DNA from: Rhizobium sp. WSM4643
Lineage (GTDB): Bacteria > Pseudomonadota > Alphaproteobacteria > Rhizobiales > Rhizobiaceae
NCBI RefSeq assembly: GCF_025152745.1
Contig: NZ_CP104042.1
Coordinates: 62,001 to 126,000 of the forward strand
Direction: 5' to 3'
Length of the DNA stretch: 64,000 nt
The notes under the pieces were generated by a model. It searched no databases and had not been told where the DNA came from. It saw only the letters and a program-made list of their open reading frames with translations. Position numbers and translations under genes: made by a program. Shown in pieces: positions 34,679 through 42,905 of the stretch; position 1 is the first letter of the stretch; the number at the start of each line of letters is the position of its first letter.

Positions 34679-34927
34679 ATGGCCAGAAATACGTCCATAT
34701 CGCTCGGCGAGCATTTCACCACCTTCATCGATACGCAAGTTCAGGCTGGCCGCTATGGTTCAGCCACTGACGTTGTTCGGGCCGGCCTTCGCCTCCTTGA
34801 AGAACACGAAGCCAAAGTGAAGGCATTACAGGATGCCTTGATTGAAGGCGAGGAATCCGGCCCTGCCACGCCCTTTGATTTCGATGCGTTCAACGCTCGC
34901 AAACGGGCGGCGTTCAAGGCGAAATGA
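34679..34927 (+). CDS. parD: ParD/CopG-type antitoxin
   Basis: 82 residues from ATG 34679, with AAAGGAG upstream. The ribbon-helix-helix reads NTSISLGEHFTTFIDTQVQAGRYGSATDVVRAGLRLLEEHE, then a flexible C-terminal tail (KALQDALIEGEESGPATPFDFDAF) that would bind the toxin. The stop overlaps the toxin start (ATGA). It represses its own promoter in the family, probably at the palindrome just upstream, and neutralises ParE. Confidence 0.93.
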   Translation: MARNTSISLGEHFTTFIDTQVQAGRYGSATDVVRAGLRLLEEHEAKVKALQDALIEGEESGPATPFDFDAFNARKRAAFKAK

Positions 34928-35214
34928 CCGACATCATATTTTCTCCCGCTGCACAAACCGATATTGACAAGATTTGGGATTACACAGCGACGAGTTGGAA
35001 TGTCGATCAGGCAGAGCGTTATATTCAGGACATAAGAGACGCCTGTCAGGATCTGGCGGAGGGAACACGGATGAGCCGCCCCTCAGATATTCGGAAAGGG
35101 TACAGAAAGGTCTCCGTTGGCTCTCATTTTCTGTATTTCCAAAGCAATGATGCGGGCCAGATCATCATCGTGCGCATCCTTCATCAACGAATGGACGTAG
35201 CCAAGCACCTGTAA
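34924..35214 (+). CDS. parE: ParE-type toxin
   Basis: 96 residues overlapping the antitoxin gene. RelE/ParE fold features are IIFSPAAQTDIDKIWDYTATSW, ARYIQDI-like AERYIQDIRDACQDLAEG, RKVSVGSHFLYFQ and IIIVRILHQRMDVAKHL. The final HQRMD-x(3)-HL is the usual ParE tail. ParE toxins block DNA gyrase, unlike RelE, which cuts mRNA. The ParD partner supports ParE. Length is complete. Confidence 0.92.
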   Translation: MTDIIFSPAAQTDIDKIWDYTATSWNVDQAERYIQDIRDACQDLAEGTRMSRPSDIRKGYRKVSVGSHFLYFQSNDAGQIIIVRILHQRMDVAKHL

Positions 35215-35225
35215 GGCTATTTCGG

Positions 35226-36077
35226 TCAGCGATCGAAGTCGGGGCGCGCGAGGATTTCGTCCAACTGCCCGACGAGCACGCGGCTGCCCTCCACGTCTCC
35301 GGCCATCCTGGAGAAAACGTCCGCCATGCCGCGGAAGATGGTCGCGGCCGGATCATCCTCGCCGAGGAAATCGGCGATCTCCTGCATTTCGGCAACCCAC
35401 CGATAGGCTTTCGGATACATGTCAGGTATGGATCTCGACAGCTTGCGGTCGACGTCGGGAAGGCTTTCGGAGAGCTCGGCTTTCAGGCTTTCGGCAGCAC
35501 CGGAACGCGATGCGGCAAGCAGCATGGCGGCGCCAAGGCCGATAAATCCCTTGTTGATGCCGGCATAACACATCTTCAGTGCCGAGGCGGCGCCGAGCGG
35601 TCCGTCGAGCCTGCGGATCCTGAGGCCGCAATCCTCGAGCGGCCGGCTTCGCCCCGCGGTATCGCCGCTGATATAGATGGTCGGACCTGATTTGCCGGGG
35701 ACCGGCGGCCCGCCGATGATGGCACCGTCAAGCACCTCCACGCCGCTGCCTTCGAAGCGTGCTGCCAACGCCCGCATCGTTTTCGGCGCAATCGCGTTGA
35801 GGTCGACGAAAGGCGGCGGCGCCGACATGGCGGATGATATGTCCGCGACGAATTCGGCGACCTTGATCGCCTCCGCCGGTGGAACGATCGACAGGATCAA
35901 CTCGGCCTTCGTCAGCTCCTGGCGGCCGACAGGCACCATGCCGGCTACCTTTGCCCGCGCTATCGTCCGCTCGCTTCTGCCCTCGAGGTAAGTCAGCACC
36001 GTGGAGCCGTGGTCGATCAGTCGTTTGGCAACGGCACTTCCCATCGCACCCGATCCGATAATCGCAAAATTCGGCAT
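35226..36077 (-). CDS. NAD(P)-dependent dehydrogenase of the 6-phosphogluconate/3-hydroxyisobutyrate type (DUF1932)
   Basis: 283 residues from ATG 36077, with TGAGG upstream. The frame runs to 36101 without a better start. The N-terminal Rossmann motif is FAIIGSGAMGSAVAKRL. The substrate region FVDLNAIAPKTMRALAARF, then GAIIGGPPVPGKSGPTIYISG, precedes the helix carrying the family's catalytic Lys (ALKMCYAGINKGFIGLGAAML). The C-terminal half matches the DUF1932 domain. Substrates in this group are small 2- or 3-hydroxy acids. It stands alone, with no pathway neighbours, so the substrate is open. Confidence 0.82.
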   Translation of the reverse strand: MPNFAIIGSGAMGSAVAKRLIDHGSTVLTYLEGRSERTIARAKVAGMVPVGRQELTKAELILSIVPPAEAIKVAEFVADISSAMSAPPPFVDLNAIAPKTMRALAARFEGSGVEVLDGAIIGGPPVPGKSGPTIYISGDTAGRSRPLEDCGLRIRRLDGPLGAASALKMCYAGINKGFIGLGAAMLLAASRSGAAESLKAELSESLPDVDRKLSRSIPDMYPKAYRWVAEMQEIADFLGEDDPAATIFRGMADVFSRMAGDVEGSRVLVGQLDEILARPDFDR

Positions 36078-36199
36078 GTGAACCTCAATCAGTGACGACA
36101 TCAGGTGAAAAATGTTGCTGAGGGCCCTGCCGTCAAGCCGGAGGTCCGTTCCGAAGCAGCTGGCCGTTTCATGCGCGCTGCCGTTGCGGCACTTTTAGC

Positions 36200-36213
36200 T
36201 TGATATTCGTCAA
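36200..36213. promoter_or_regulatory. FNR/FixK-like box upstream of the universal stress protein gene
   Basis: TTGATATTCGTCAA matches the TTGA-N6-TCAA core of FNR/FixK sites with one mismatch to the fully symmetric form. It lies 63 bases before the start at 36277, compatible with activation under low oxygen. Confidence 0.5.
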
Positions 36214-36276
36214 TGTCGGGACGGTCGACACCGGTATGATCGGTGCTATCATTCGCATTCAAGGATATGGATTTCA

Positions 36277-36744
36277 ATGTATCGGACGATCATCTGCGGC
36301 ATCGGCATGGGTTCCAGGGAAACGGCAAGCCGCCTTCTGCGCCGGGCTGCTGCGCTGGTGGACGAAGGTGGAAGCATCGTCGTCATGCACGTCATCGAGA
36401 ATATCCCGCGCCGTCACCTGACGGAGCTTCCCGAGGAATTCGAAACGACCGCCATCGTCGACGCAGAAAAGAAACTTGCATCGCTCTGCAAGGAGATGGG
36501 AATTCCGGCGACGATCGAGGTGCGCGTCGGCGTTGCCGCCTCCCTGCTCGTCTCCGTCGCAAGGGAGAAGTCGGCCGATCTCATCCTGCTTTCATCCCAT
36601 GTGACGGATATTACCGACTACGTCTTCTCCTCGATCGTCGACAAGGTCATGCGCCACGCCGGGTGCTCGGTTCTCATCGACCGGCGACCCGATCCCACGC
36701 ATCAAGGCTCGGCGCCTCAAGTGGAAGACGCGGCGTTGCTCTAG
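36277..36744 (+). CDS. Universal stress protein, UspA family
   Basis: 155 residues from ATG 36277. YRTIICGIGMGSRETASRLLRRAAALVDEGGSIVVMHVIE is the family start. The C-terminal ATP-type loop is weakly kept (ILLSSHVTDITDYVFSSIVDKVMRHAGCSVLIDR instead of G-x2-G-x9-GS). Such proteins bind ATP or other ligands and protect cells during oxygen limitation and starvation. It is followed at 118 bases by the CbpA/CbpM pair, which fits a stress locus. Low-oxygen control through the upstream FNR/FixK-like box is an inference. Confidence 0.87.
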   Translation: MYRTIICGIGMGSRETASRLLRRAAALVDEGGSIVVMHVIENIPRRHLTELPEEFETTAIVDAEKKLASLCKEMGIPATIEVRVGVAASLLVSVAREKSADLILLSSHVTDITDYVFSSIVDKVMRHAGCSVLIDRRPDPTHQGSAPQVEDAALL

Positions 36745-36861
36745 CTCCGCTGCGGATTGATGAAGTCGATCACGAACGACCTCCCCTCCCCGGGGCCGGC
36801 CCGACAACCTATATCATCCCCAAGCCAACCAGCAGTATTCGCTGCCTGACCGGAGAGATGC

Positions 36862-37776
36862 ATGAGCCAGGATCCATATGAGCTTCTGGGCGTAAAGCGG
36901 GATGCGACGCAAAAGGACATTCAAAGCGCGTTCCGCAAGCTCGCCAAGAAACTTCACCCCGACCTCAACCCCGGCGACAAAAAAGCCGAGGCACAGTTCA
37001 AGGAAATTTCAACCGCCTACGAGATCTTGAGCGACGAGGAAAAACGCGGACGCTTCGATCGCGGCGAGATCGATATAACAGGTGCCGAGCGGGCGCAGCG
37101 CAATTATTACCGTGACTATGCCTCGAAGAGCGGCCCTGGCGACCCCTATCACAACAGCGCAGGCTTTGCCGATTTCGGTGATGCCGACGATATCTTTGCC
37201 AATTTCTTTTCGCGACGTACCGGCGGCGGCCAGGCCCGCAGTCGTGGCCGGGACAGCCATTTCTCGATGGAAGTCGGCTTTCTCGACGCCGTCAACGGCA
37301 CCAGGACTGAGATCAAGCTGCCGGAGGGCCTAGCGCTCGATGTACAGATCCCGCCGGGAACGCGCGACGGCCAGACTTTGCGGCTGCGCGGCAAGGGCGA
37401 GCCGGGCTTCGGCGGCGGGCCGGCGGGCGATGCCCTCATCGACATCCGTGTGCGGCCGCACCGCTTCTTCACGCGCGACGGCGACGACATCCGGCTCGAA
37501 CTGCCGATCTCGCTCGGCGAGGCCGTGCTCGGCGGCAAGGTTCGTGTGCCGACGCCGTCAGGACCTGTCAATCTGACGCTGCCGCCTCATTCCAACACCG
37601 GCAAGGTGCTGCGTCTCAAGGGCAAGGGTGTTGCAAAACGCGGCGGCGAACATGGCGACGTCTACATCTCCCTGAAGATCGTGCTGCCCGATGCCCCGGA
37701 TGAACGACTGAAGTCCTTCATCGAGGAATGGGCGACGGCTAACCCATACGATCCGAGAAAGAACATGGAGGCCTGA
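36862..37776 (+). CDS. cbpA: CbpA-type DnaJ co-chaperone
   Basis: 304 residues. The J-domain covers about residues 4-68 with the HPD motif (KLHPDLNPGDKKAEAQFKEISTAYEILSDEEKR). It is followed by a glycine/phenylalanine-type linker (GFADFGDADDIFANFF). Two C-terminal substrate-binding barrels follow without the zinc-finger cysteines of DnaJ (EIKLPEGLALDVQIPPGTRDGQTLRLRGKG, and VRVPTPSGPVNLTLPPHSNTGKVLRLKGKG). It stimulates DnaK ATPase in stationary phase or stress and can bind DNA. It lies 2 bases before cbpM, the standard pair. Confidence 0.93.
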   Translation: MSQDPYELLGVKRDATQKDIQSAFRKLAKKLHPDLNPGDKKAEAQFKEISTAYEILSDEEKRGRFDRGEIDITGAERAQRNYYRDYASKSGPGDPYHNSAGFADFGDADDIFANFFSRRTGGGQARSRGRDSHFSMEVGFLDAVNGTRTEIKLPEGLALDVQIPPGTRDGQTLRLRGKGEPGFGGGPAGDALIDIRVRPHRFFTRDGDDIRLELPISLGEAVLGGKVRVPTPSGPVNLTLPPHSNTGKVLRLKGKGVAKRGGEHGDVYISLKIVLPDAPDERLKSFIEEWATANPYDPRKNMEA

Positions 37777-37778
37777 TC

Positions 37779-38102
37779 ATGGATGATCTCGAATTCCGTC
37801 TTTACTTGAAAATCGATATCGTCCAGCTCGACCTCTGGGTCGAAGAGGGTTGGCTGATCCCGGAGACGTCAGGCGGCCAACGGCAATTTCGGGACGCCGA
37901 TGTCGCACGCGCCCGGTTGATCCTGGATCTCATGGGAAACATGGGTGTCAACGAAGCCGGCGTCGATGTCATCATGGACCTGGTCGACCAGTTGCACGGC
38001 CTGCGGGGCACGATGGGCAAGCTGATGACCGCCATCAGCATGCAGGAGCGGGATGTTCAGCGCCGGCTGTTCGATAGCCTCGAGGAGATCGACCGGTTTT
38101 AG
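37779..38102 (+). CDS. cbpM: CbpM-type chaperone modulator
   Basis: 107 residues, MerR-like in form: LKIDIVQLDLWVEEGWLIPETSGGQRQFRDADVARARLILDL resembles the winged-helix start of CbpM, followed by a helical tail (DLVDQLHGLRGTMGKLM). CbpM binds the J-domain of CbpA and inhibits both its co-chaperone and DNA-binding activity. Two bases separate it from cbpA. It converges on the cdsA-like gene with a 14-base gap. Confidence 0.88.
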   Translation: MDDLEFRLYLKIDIVQLDLWVEEGWLIPETSGGQRQFRDADVARARLILDLMGNMGVNEAGVDVIMDLVDQLHGLRGTMGKLMTAISMQERDVQRRLFDSLEEIDRF

Positions 38103-38116
38103 CCAGAACCAATTTT

Positions 38117-39046
38117 CTACACGGTGAACCAATAGCGGATGATATGAAAGAACAGCGGCGCTGCGAAGGTGATGGAATCCAGACGGTCGAGCACGCCGCC
38201 GTGACCCTCGATCACATAGCCCCAGTCCTTGGCATTGAGATCGCGCTTGATGGCGGAGAGCACGAAACCACCGAAGAAGCCGGCGACGACGATGACCGTG
38301 CTGATGGCAGCTGCCTGCAGCGGCGAGAACGGCGTCAGGCGATATAGCAGTGTTCCCACGAGGATGGCCGAGGCGCCGCCTCCGACCAGCCCTTCGATCG
38401 TCTTCGACGGGCTGATGTTCGGCGAGAACCGGTGCTTTCCGAGGAGCTTGCCCCAGACATATTGGAAGACGTCGCTGAGTTGCACGACCACGACCAGATA
38501 GACGAGAAGAAGTGCCGGCGGGGTACCGGTCTCCAGCATGAGGAGGGCGGGAGCATGGCTGATCGAATAGACCGTCAGCATCAATCCCCATTGCACCCTT
38601 GCGCTGCGGGCGAGGAATTCGTTGACGTCGCCGGTCAGGGTCGCCACCGCCGGCAGGATCAGGAAGGCATAGACCGGGATGAAGATGGAAAAGAGGCCGT
38701 ACCACTCGGTTCCGAGCAACACGTAATGGATCGGCAGGACCACGAAGAACGACAGGAAAAGCGCCACATGATCGCCGCGTCGCGATGGCGTCAGCGTCCA
38801 GAATTCGCGAAGCGCCATGAAGGATAGAAATGCGAACAGCGTGACCGTCGACGTTTCGCCGAACAGGATCGCGCCGCCAAAGACTGCGACCATGATCCAC
38901 CAGGAGCGGATGCGGGCGTTCAGATTATGGACGGTGGCGACGGAGCCGGGCTCCGTCGCGCGTCGCTGAAGGATGAAACCGATGGAGGAGGCGACGGCTA
39001 GCAGGCCGAGGATAGCGGCCAGCACGAGAGAGAACATACTGGTCAT
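38117..39046 (-). CDS. cdsA: CDP-diglyceride synthase (phosphatidate cytidylyltransferase), YnbB-like
   Basis: 309 residues with about eight membrane segments. The diagnostic motif near the C-terminus is SAIKRDLNAKDWGYVIEGHGGVLDRLDSI, matching S-x3-KR-x4-KD-x5-PGHGG-x2-DR-D with Pro replaced by Glu. It makes CDP-diacylglycerol from CTP and phosphatidic acid in the inner membrane. It is the third gene of an operon after a CDP-alcohol transferase and an acyltransferase, overlapping the latter by 4 bases. The layout resembles E. coli ynbA-ynbB with an added PlsC, so it is probably a second, specialised copy rather than the housekeeping CdsA. Confidence 0.9.
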   Translation of the reverse strand: MTSMFSLVLAAILGLLAVASSIGFILQRRATEPGSVATVHNLNARIRSWWIMVAVFGGAILFGETSTVTLFAFLSFMALREFWTLTPSRRGDHVALFLSFFVVLPIHYVLLGTEWYGLFSIFIPVYAFLILPAVATLTGDVNEFLARSARVQWGLMLTVYSISHAPALLMLETGTPPALLLVYLVVVVQLSDVFQYVWGKLLGKHRFSPNISPSKTIEGLVGGGASAILVGTLLYRLTPFSPLQAAAISTVIVVAGFFGGFVLSAIKRDLNAKDWGYVIEGHGGVLDRLDSITFAAPLFFHIIRYWFTV

Positions 39047-39663
39047 GCCGTGTGTCCCCCATCCGCGAGTTCGATGACGGCGGCACGGGCGCGCGCCAGG
39101 AATTCAGCCTTTTCCTCGCCCGGTTCGACGCGCAGCGGTTTGCCGAAGCGTGCCGTGCAGGTGATCGGCACGATCAGCATGCTTCCCTTCGGCAGGATGC
39201 GCTGGAGGTTGTCGAGATGGATCGGCACCAGATCGACATCGGGCAAACGGCAGGCAAGGCGAAAGATGCCGCTGCGGAACGGGGCGATCTCATCGGTGGT
39301 GCTTCTCGTTCCTTCCGGGAAAATCAGGACTGAGCGCCCCTCCTCAAGCAGGCGCTCTATCGGAGCCAGGGGGTCGGTATCGGGCAGAGGCTTGCGGTCT
39401 ATCAAGACGGCGCGCAGGCCTTTCTCCGCGATGAAACGGCGAAAGGCGCTCGTTCCCCAATAATCGCGCGCCGCAACCGGATGGGTCATCCGGCGCACCG
39501 GCCAGGGCAAGGCGGCCATGACGGCGACGGTATCGATATGGCTGTTGTGATTGGCGAAATAGATGCGGCGGCTGGGATCGGGCGCGCAGCCCCGCCACTC
39601 GCTTCGGGCGCCGACCAGGATACGGACGAGCAGCACGAGAAACCGACGGATAATCGCGATCAT
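39043..39663 (-). CDS. plsC: 1-acyl-sn-glycerol-3-phosphate acyltransferase-like (PlsC)
   Basis: 206 residues from ATG 39663, with GGAGAG upstream. The acyltransferase motifs are FANHNSHIDTVAVMAALP (NH-x4-D, block I) and VLIFPEGTRSTTDEIAPFRSGIFRLA (block III). A single hydrophobic N-terminal segment (IAIIRRFLVLLVRILVG) anchors it. It should add an acyl chain to lysophosphatidic acid or a related acceptor. The start overlaps the stop of the CDP-alcohol transferase gene. Together the three genes encode acylation, CDP-activation and head-group transfer. Confidence 0.9.
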   Translation of the reverse strand: MIAIIRRFLVLLVRILVGARSEWRGCAPDPSRRIYFANHNSHIDTVAVMAALPWPVRRMTHPVAARDYWGTSAFRRFIAEKGLRAVLIDRKPLPDTDPLAPIERLLEEGRSVLIFPEGTRSTTDEIAPFRSGIFRLACRLPDVDLVPIHLDNLQRILPKGSMLIVPITCTARFGKPLRVEPGEEKAEFLARARAAVIELADGGHTA

Positions 39664-40289
39664 AGTCTCTCCAGGGAATGTTTCAGCCTCAACGTGCGGG
39701 TGATGCAGGTGACGAGGCTGCCGGCCGCGATGATCGCGGATGCAAGGATCAGCGACCAATGGCTGGGGGATATCAGCGTCTCAACGCTCTGGGCAAGGAG
39801 ACCCGCTGTCAGCACGGCCATGCGGCGTTGCTTGGCCATGATGCCGCTGAAATCCTGCGGCAGGCCCACCGATCCCCCGAACACCCTGATATAGGCAGTA
39901 AGGGCTGCGAGCAGCGCACACAACCAGCCAAGCCAGCCAAACCCGCAGGCATAACCAGCCGCGATCAGAAACAGGCTGTCGGCGACCCGGTCGGGGAATT
40001 CGTTGTAGATCGGCCCGCTCTTGGTTTTCTTTCCACCCTCGATCGCGACCATTCCATCCAGCAGATTGCAGACGAGCCGCAGTTGTACCGAGATCGCGGC
40101 ACAAACCATGGCAATCGGATGTGTTGTGAAAACAATGAGCGCTGCGCCTATACCCGCGAATACGACCGATAAAAGCGAAATGCCGTTCGGTGTCGCGCCG
40201 CTCCGCGCCAGCCACGCGCTGAGGCCGATGGCCCAGGACGACGACCGGCTCGCGATCGGTCGCCGAGAGGCGTCCTCTTCTTCCCCCAT
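39660..40289 (-). CDS. CDP-alcohol phosphatidyltransferase, YnbA-like
   Basis: 209 residues from ATG 40289, with GGGGGAC upstream. The catalytic motif is LLDGMVAIEGGKKTKSGPIYNEFPDRVADSL. It keeps the first DG and the last D-x3-D of the family, but the usual DG-x2-AR start reads DGMVAIEGGKK and the third Asp region reads NEFPD, as in the YnbA/YnjF branch. About five membrane helices follow. It exchanges CMP of CDP-diacylglycerol for an alcohol, but the alcohol is unknown. It is the first gene of the phospholipid operon. Confidence 0.85.
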   Translation of the reverse strand: MGEEEDASRRPIASRSSSWAIGLSAWLARSGATPNGISLLSVVFAGIGAALIVFTTHPIAMVCAAISVQLRLVCNLLDGMVAIEGGKKTKSGPIYNEFPDRVADSLFLIAAGYACGFGWLGWLCALLAALTAYIRVFGGSVGLPQDFSGIMAKQRRMAVLTAGLLAQSVETLISPSHWSLILASAIIAAGSLVTCITRTLRLKHSLERL

Positions 40290-40432
40290 TTCATGTCCCC
40301 CAACCCCAATGATGCTTGCATATCCTGCCGATGTCCTCACGCCAAGATATAACACCTTGTAAATCCAGCCCATCGCCTCAGCGCTTCGGCGAGCATGGGT
40401 CGAACAGCCTGATTTTTAAGCCCGTTTACCGC

Positions 40433-40460
40433 TTGACACATTTTTGGGCGCTACTATGAT
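40433..40460 (+). promoter_or_regulatory. Sigma-70 promoter of the BMP importer operon
   Basis: TTGACA (40433-40438), a 16-base spacer, TATGAT (40455-40460), 38 bases upstream of the binding-protein start. One of the best consensus matches in the window. Confidence 0.7.
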
Positions 40461-40497
40461 TTTTGAACCAAATGGTAAAAAAAAGGGGAGCAAAACA

Positions 40498-41484
40498 ATG
40501 ACCAAAGACATGCTGATCTCACGCCGGGCAGTGATTGCGTCGGGCATTGCGCTCGGCGTCAGCGGCTTCGCCCCGCTGGCAAGGGCGGCTGCGCCACTGA
40601 AGGTTGCCGGCATTCATGCGTCGCCGGTGGAAAATGCTTGGAATTCCTGTCTGCACAAGGCCCTGCAGGACGCGGCTAAGGAAGGCATGATCGAATATGT
40701 CTTCTCCGAAGGCGTCTCCGGCACCGATTATCCGCGCGCCATGCGCGAATATGCCGAACAGGGCAACAAGCTGATCATCGGCGAGGCCTATGCGGTGGAA
40801 AAAGAGGCCCGGCAGGTCGCAGCCGACTATCCCGATACCGCTTTCGTGCTGGGTTCGAGCGGTGAGCAGGCCGGCGACAATTTCGGCGTCTTCGGCACCT
40901 GGAACCATGACGGCGCCTATCTTGCCGGCATGCTGGCGGGCAAGATGACCAAGTCGAATGTCGTCGGTTCGGTCGGCGCCATTCCGATCCCCGAGGTCAA
41001 CATGCTGATCAACGCGTTCGCGGCGGGCGTCAAGGCGGTCAATCCCGATGCCAAGCACCTCGTCTCGTTCATCGGCACATTCTTCGATCCGCCGAAGGCC
41101 CGCGAAGCCGGTCTTGCCCAGATCGATGCCGGCGCCGACATCCTGTTCGGCGAGCGCATCGGCACGGCCGATGCCGCCAAGGAACGCGGCATCAAGTCGG
41201 TCGGCTCGCTGATCGACTATACGCCGCGTTATCCCGATACGGTGTTCGCCAACGCCATGTGGTATTTCCGCCCGATCCTGAACGCCGCCATCGCCGATGT
41301 CGCGGCCGGAAAGCCGGTCGGCAGGAACTACACCTCTTACGGCCTGATGAAGGAAGGCGGCAGCGACATCGTCTTCGTCAAGGGTGTGGCGCCCGCCGAT
41401 GCCGAGGCTGCGATGGAAGCCAAGCGGGCGGAGATCAAGGCCGGCACCTTCGAAGTTCCGAAGATGATGGACGAGCCGAAGTAA
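40498..41484 (+). CDS. BMP-family substrate-binding protein (nucleoside/base importer)
   Basis: 328 residues from ATG 40498, with AGGGGAG upstream. A twin-arginine-like signal (SRRAVIASGIALGVSGFAPLARA) precedes the mature start. The BMP/PnrA pattern is visible: VAGIHASPVENAWNSCLHKALQDAAKE, EYAEQGNKLIIGEAYAVEKEARQVAADYPD, GVFGTWNHDGAYLAGMLAGKMTKSNVVG, and ADILFGERIGTADAAKERG. The family delivers purine or pyrimidine nucleosides and bases, autoinducer-like sugars or lipoproteins to importers of the type encoded at 42902-46414. An amidase gene follows, then the ATPase, two permeases and a deaminase, all in one direction. Confidence 0.9.
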   Translation: MTKDMLISRRAVIASGIALGVSGFAPLARAAAPLKVAGIHASPVENAWNSCLHKALQDAAKEGMIEYVFSEGVSGTDYPRAMREYAEQGNKLIIGEAYAVEKEARQVAADYPDTAFVLGSSGEQAGDNFGVFGTWNHDGAYLAGMLAGKMTKSNVVGSVGAIPIPEVNMLINAFAAGVKAVNPDAKHLVSFIGTFFDPPKAREAGLAQIDAGADILFGERIGTADAAKERGIKSVGSLIDYTPRYPDTVFANAMWYFRPILNAAIADVAAGKPVGRNYTSYGLMKEGGSDIVFVKGVAPADAEAAMEAKRAEIKAGTFEVPKMMDEPK

Positions 41485-41492
41485 TTCGGATC

Positions 41493-42905
41493 ATGCAGGG
41501 CGATGCGACGGATCTGGCGGCGGCGATCAGGCGTGGCAAGCTGAGCGCTGCGGAGGCGATGCAGGCTTCTCTTGCCGCAGCCGTGCTGCAGGAGCCACTC
41601 GGCGCGGTCGCCTATCTCGATGCCGCCATGGGCCTCGCTTCGGCCGATGACCGCGACAGTGAGCGGCAAAGCGCGCCCGATCGCTTTGCGGCAAGGCCCT
41701 TTGCCGGCGTGCCGACCTTGGCAAAGGATCTTGGCGGCCCCTTCGCCGGGCTACCGGTCACGGCCGGTTCCTACCTCTTCGAAAGAAAGGGCAGCGAAGC
41801 GGATTCCGATCTCGCTGCTCGTTTCCGCGACGCCGGCTTCTGCCTATTCGGCCTGACGACCAGCCCAGAATTCGGCCTGTCGCTCGCCAGCGAACCGGCG
41901 ATCGGGCCGATCTGCCGCAATCCGCTCGATCCGGCACGGACCGCGGGCGGCTCTTCCGGCGGTGCGGCGGCAGCCGTTGCCGCCGGAATCGTCGCCATCG
42001 CGCATGCCACCGATGCCGGCGGCTCGATCCGTGTGCCCGCCGCCTGCTGCGGCCTCGTCGGAATGAAGCCGACGCGCGGCGCCATTCCAGGCGGGCCATC
42101 CTTCGGCAACCACTTGGCCGGTATCGCGAGCGAACTCGCGGTCTGCCGTTCGGTGCGGGATACGGCGCTGATTTTCGACAGGCTGAGCGGCAAATCGCGA
42201 GGACCTTTTCCCGACCCCTCCCCTGTCGATAGCGATAACGGCCGTTTGCGGATCGGCCTGCTTGCCGATACCGGCTCGGCCTATCCGACCGACGGTGATC
42301 GGCTCGCAGTCGTCGAGGCTGCGGCCCGTGCGCTGGAGAGCGACGGACATGAGGTCGTTCCGCTCGCCTGGGCCGAGTTCGAATGGAGCGTCGCCGCCGG
42401 CGGCCGCGCCTTCGCCGATATCGTCTCCGTCAATCTGGCTGCACTTATGAAGGCGACAGCACTCGATGAAAGCAGGGCCGAGCCGCTGACGCAGGCCTTT
42501 GCGGCGCGCGGACGGGCGCTTCCGGCGACATCACTCTGGAACAGTCTGAACGATGCCGTTCTGGTGAGCCGTAACCTCTGGGCGCTGTTCGACAGGGTCG
42601 ATTGCATCCTCATGCCGATGCTATCTTCCGCACCTCTTGTGATCGGCTCCTTTCCATCCGATCATGCCGACACGGATCTGCATCTCGAGCGGATGACGGC
42701 ATTTGCGCCGCTTGCCTGCCTCGCCAATATTTCGGGTTTTCCTGCTTTGACACTGCCTTTCGGACAGGATGAGCATGCTATGCCGCTGCCGGTGCAAATC
42801 ATGGCGCCGATGGGTCACGAGCCGCGTCTGCTGTCGCTTGCCGCACGCCTGGAGGCCGAGGGGCGATGGCAGCACCGTTTTCCCGTTGCGGGATTGCCGT
42901 CATGA
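41493..42905 (+). CDS. Amidase-signature family hydrolase
   Basis: 470 residues from ATG 41493. The frame is open to 41259, but upstream it overlaps the binding-protein gene. The Ser-cisSer-Lys triad is complete: Lys in PTLAKDLGGPF, the cis-Ser in AGGSSGGAAAAVAAG, and the nucleophile Ser in ATDAGGSIRVPAACCG. The family hydrolyses amides, ureides, biuret or allophanate in the cytoplasm. Placed inside an importer operon with a cytosine deaminase-like enzyme, it may open or trim an imported nitrogenous ring product (inference). The stop overlaps the ATPase start (ATGA). Confidence 0.9.
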   Translation: MQGDATDLAAAIRRGKLSAAEAMQASLAAAVLQEPLGAVAYLDAAMGLASADDRDSERQSAPDRFAARPFAGVPTLAKDLGGPFAGLPVTAGSYLFERKGSEADSDLAARFRDAGFCLFGLTTSPEFGLSLASEPAIGPICRNPLDPARTAGGSSGGAAAAVAAGIVAIAHATDAGGSIRVPAACCGLVGMKPTRGAIPGGPSFGNHLAGIASELAVCRSVRDTALIFDRLSGKSRGPFPDPSPVDSDNGRLRIGLLADTGSAYPTDGDRLAVVEAAARALESDGHEVVPLAWAEFEWSVAAGGRAFADIVSVNLAALMKATALDESRAEPLTQAFAARGRALPATSLWNSLNDAVLVSRNLWALFDRVDCILMPMLSSAPLVIGSFPSDHADTDLHLERMTAFAPLACLANISGFPALTLPFGQDEHAMPLPVQIMAPMGHEPRLLSLAARLEAEGRWQHRFPVAGLPS

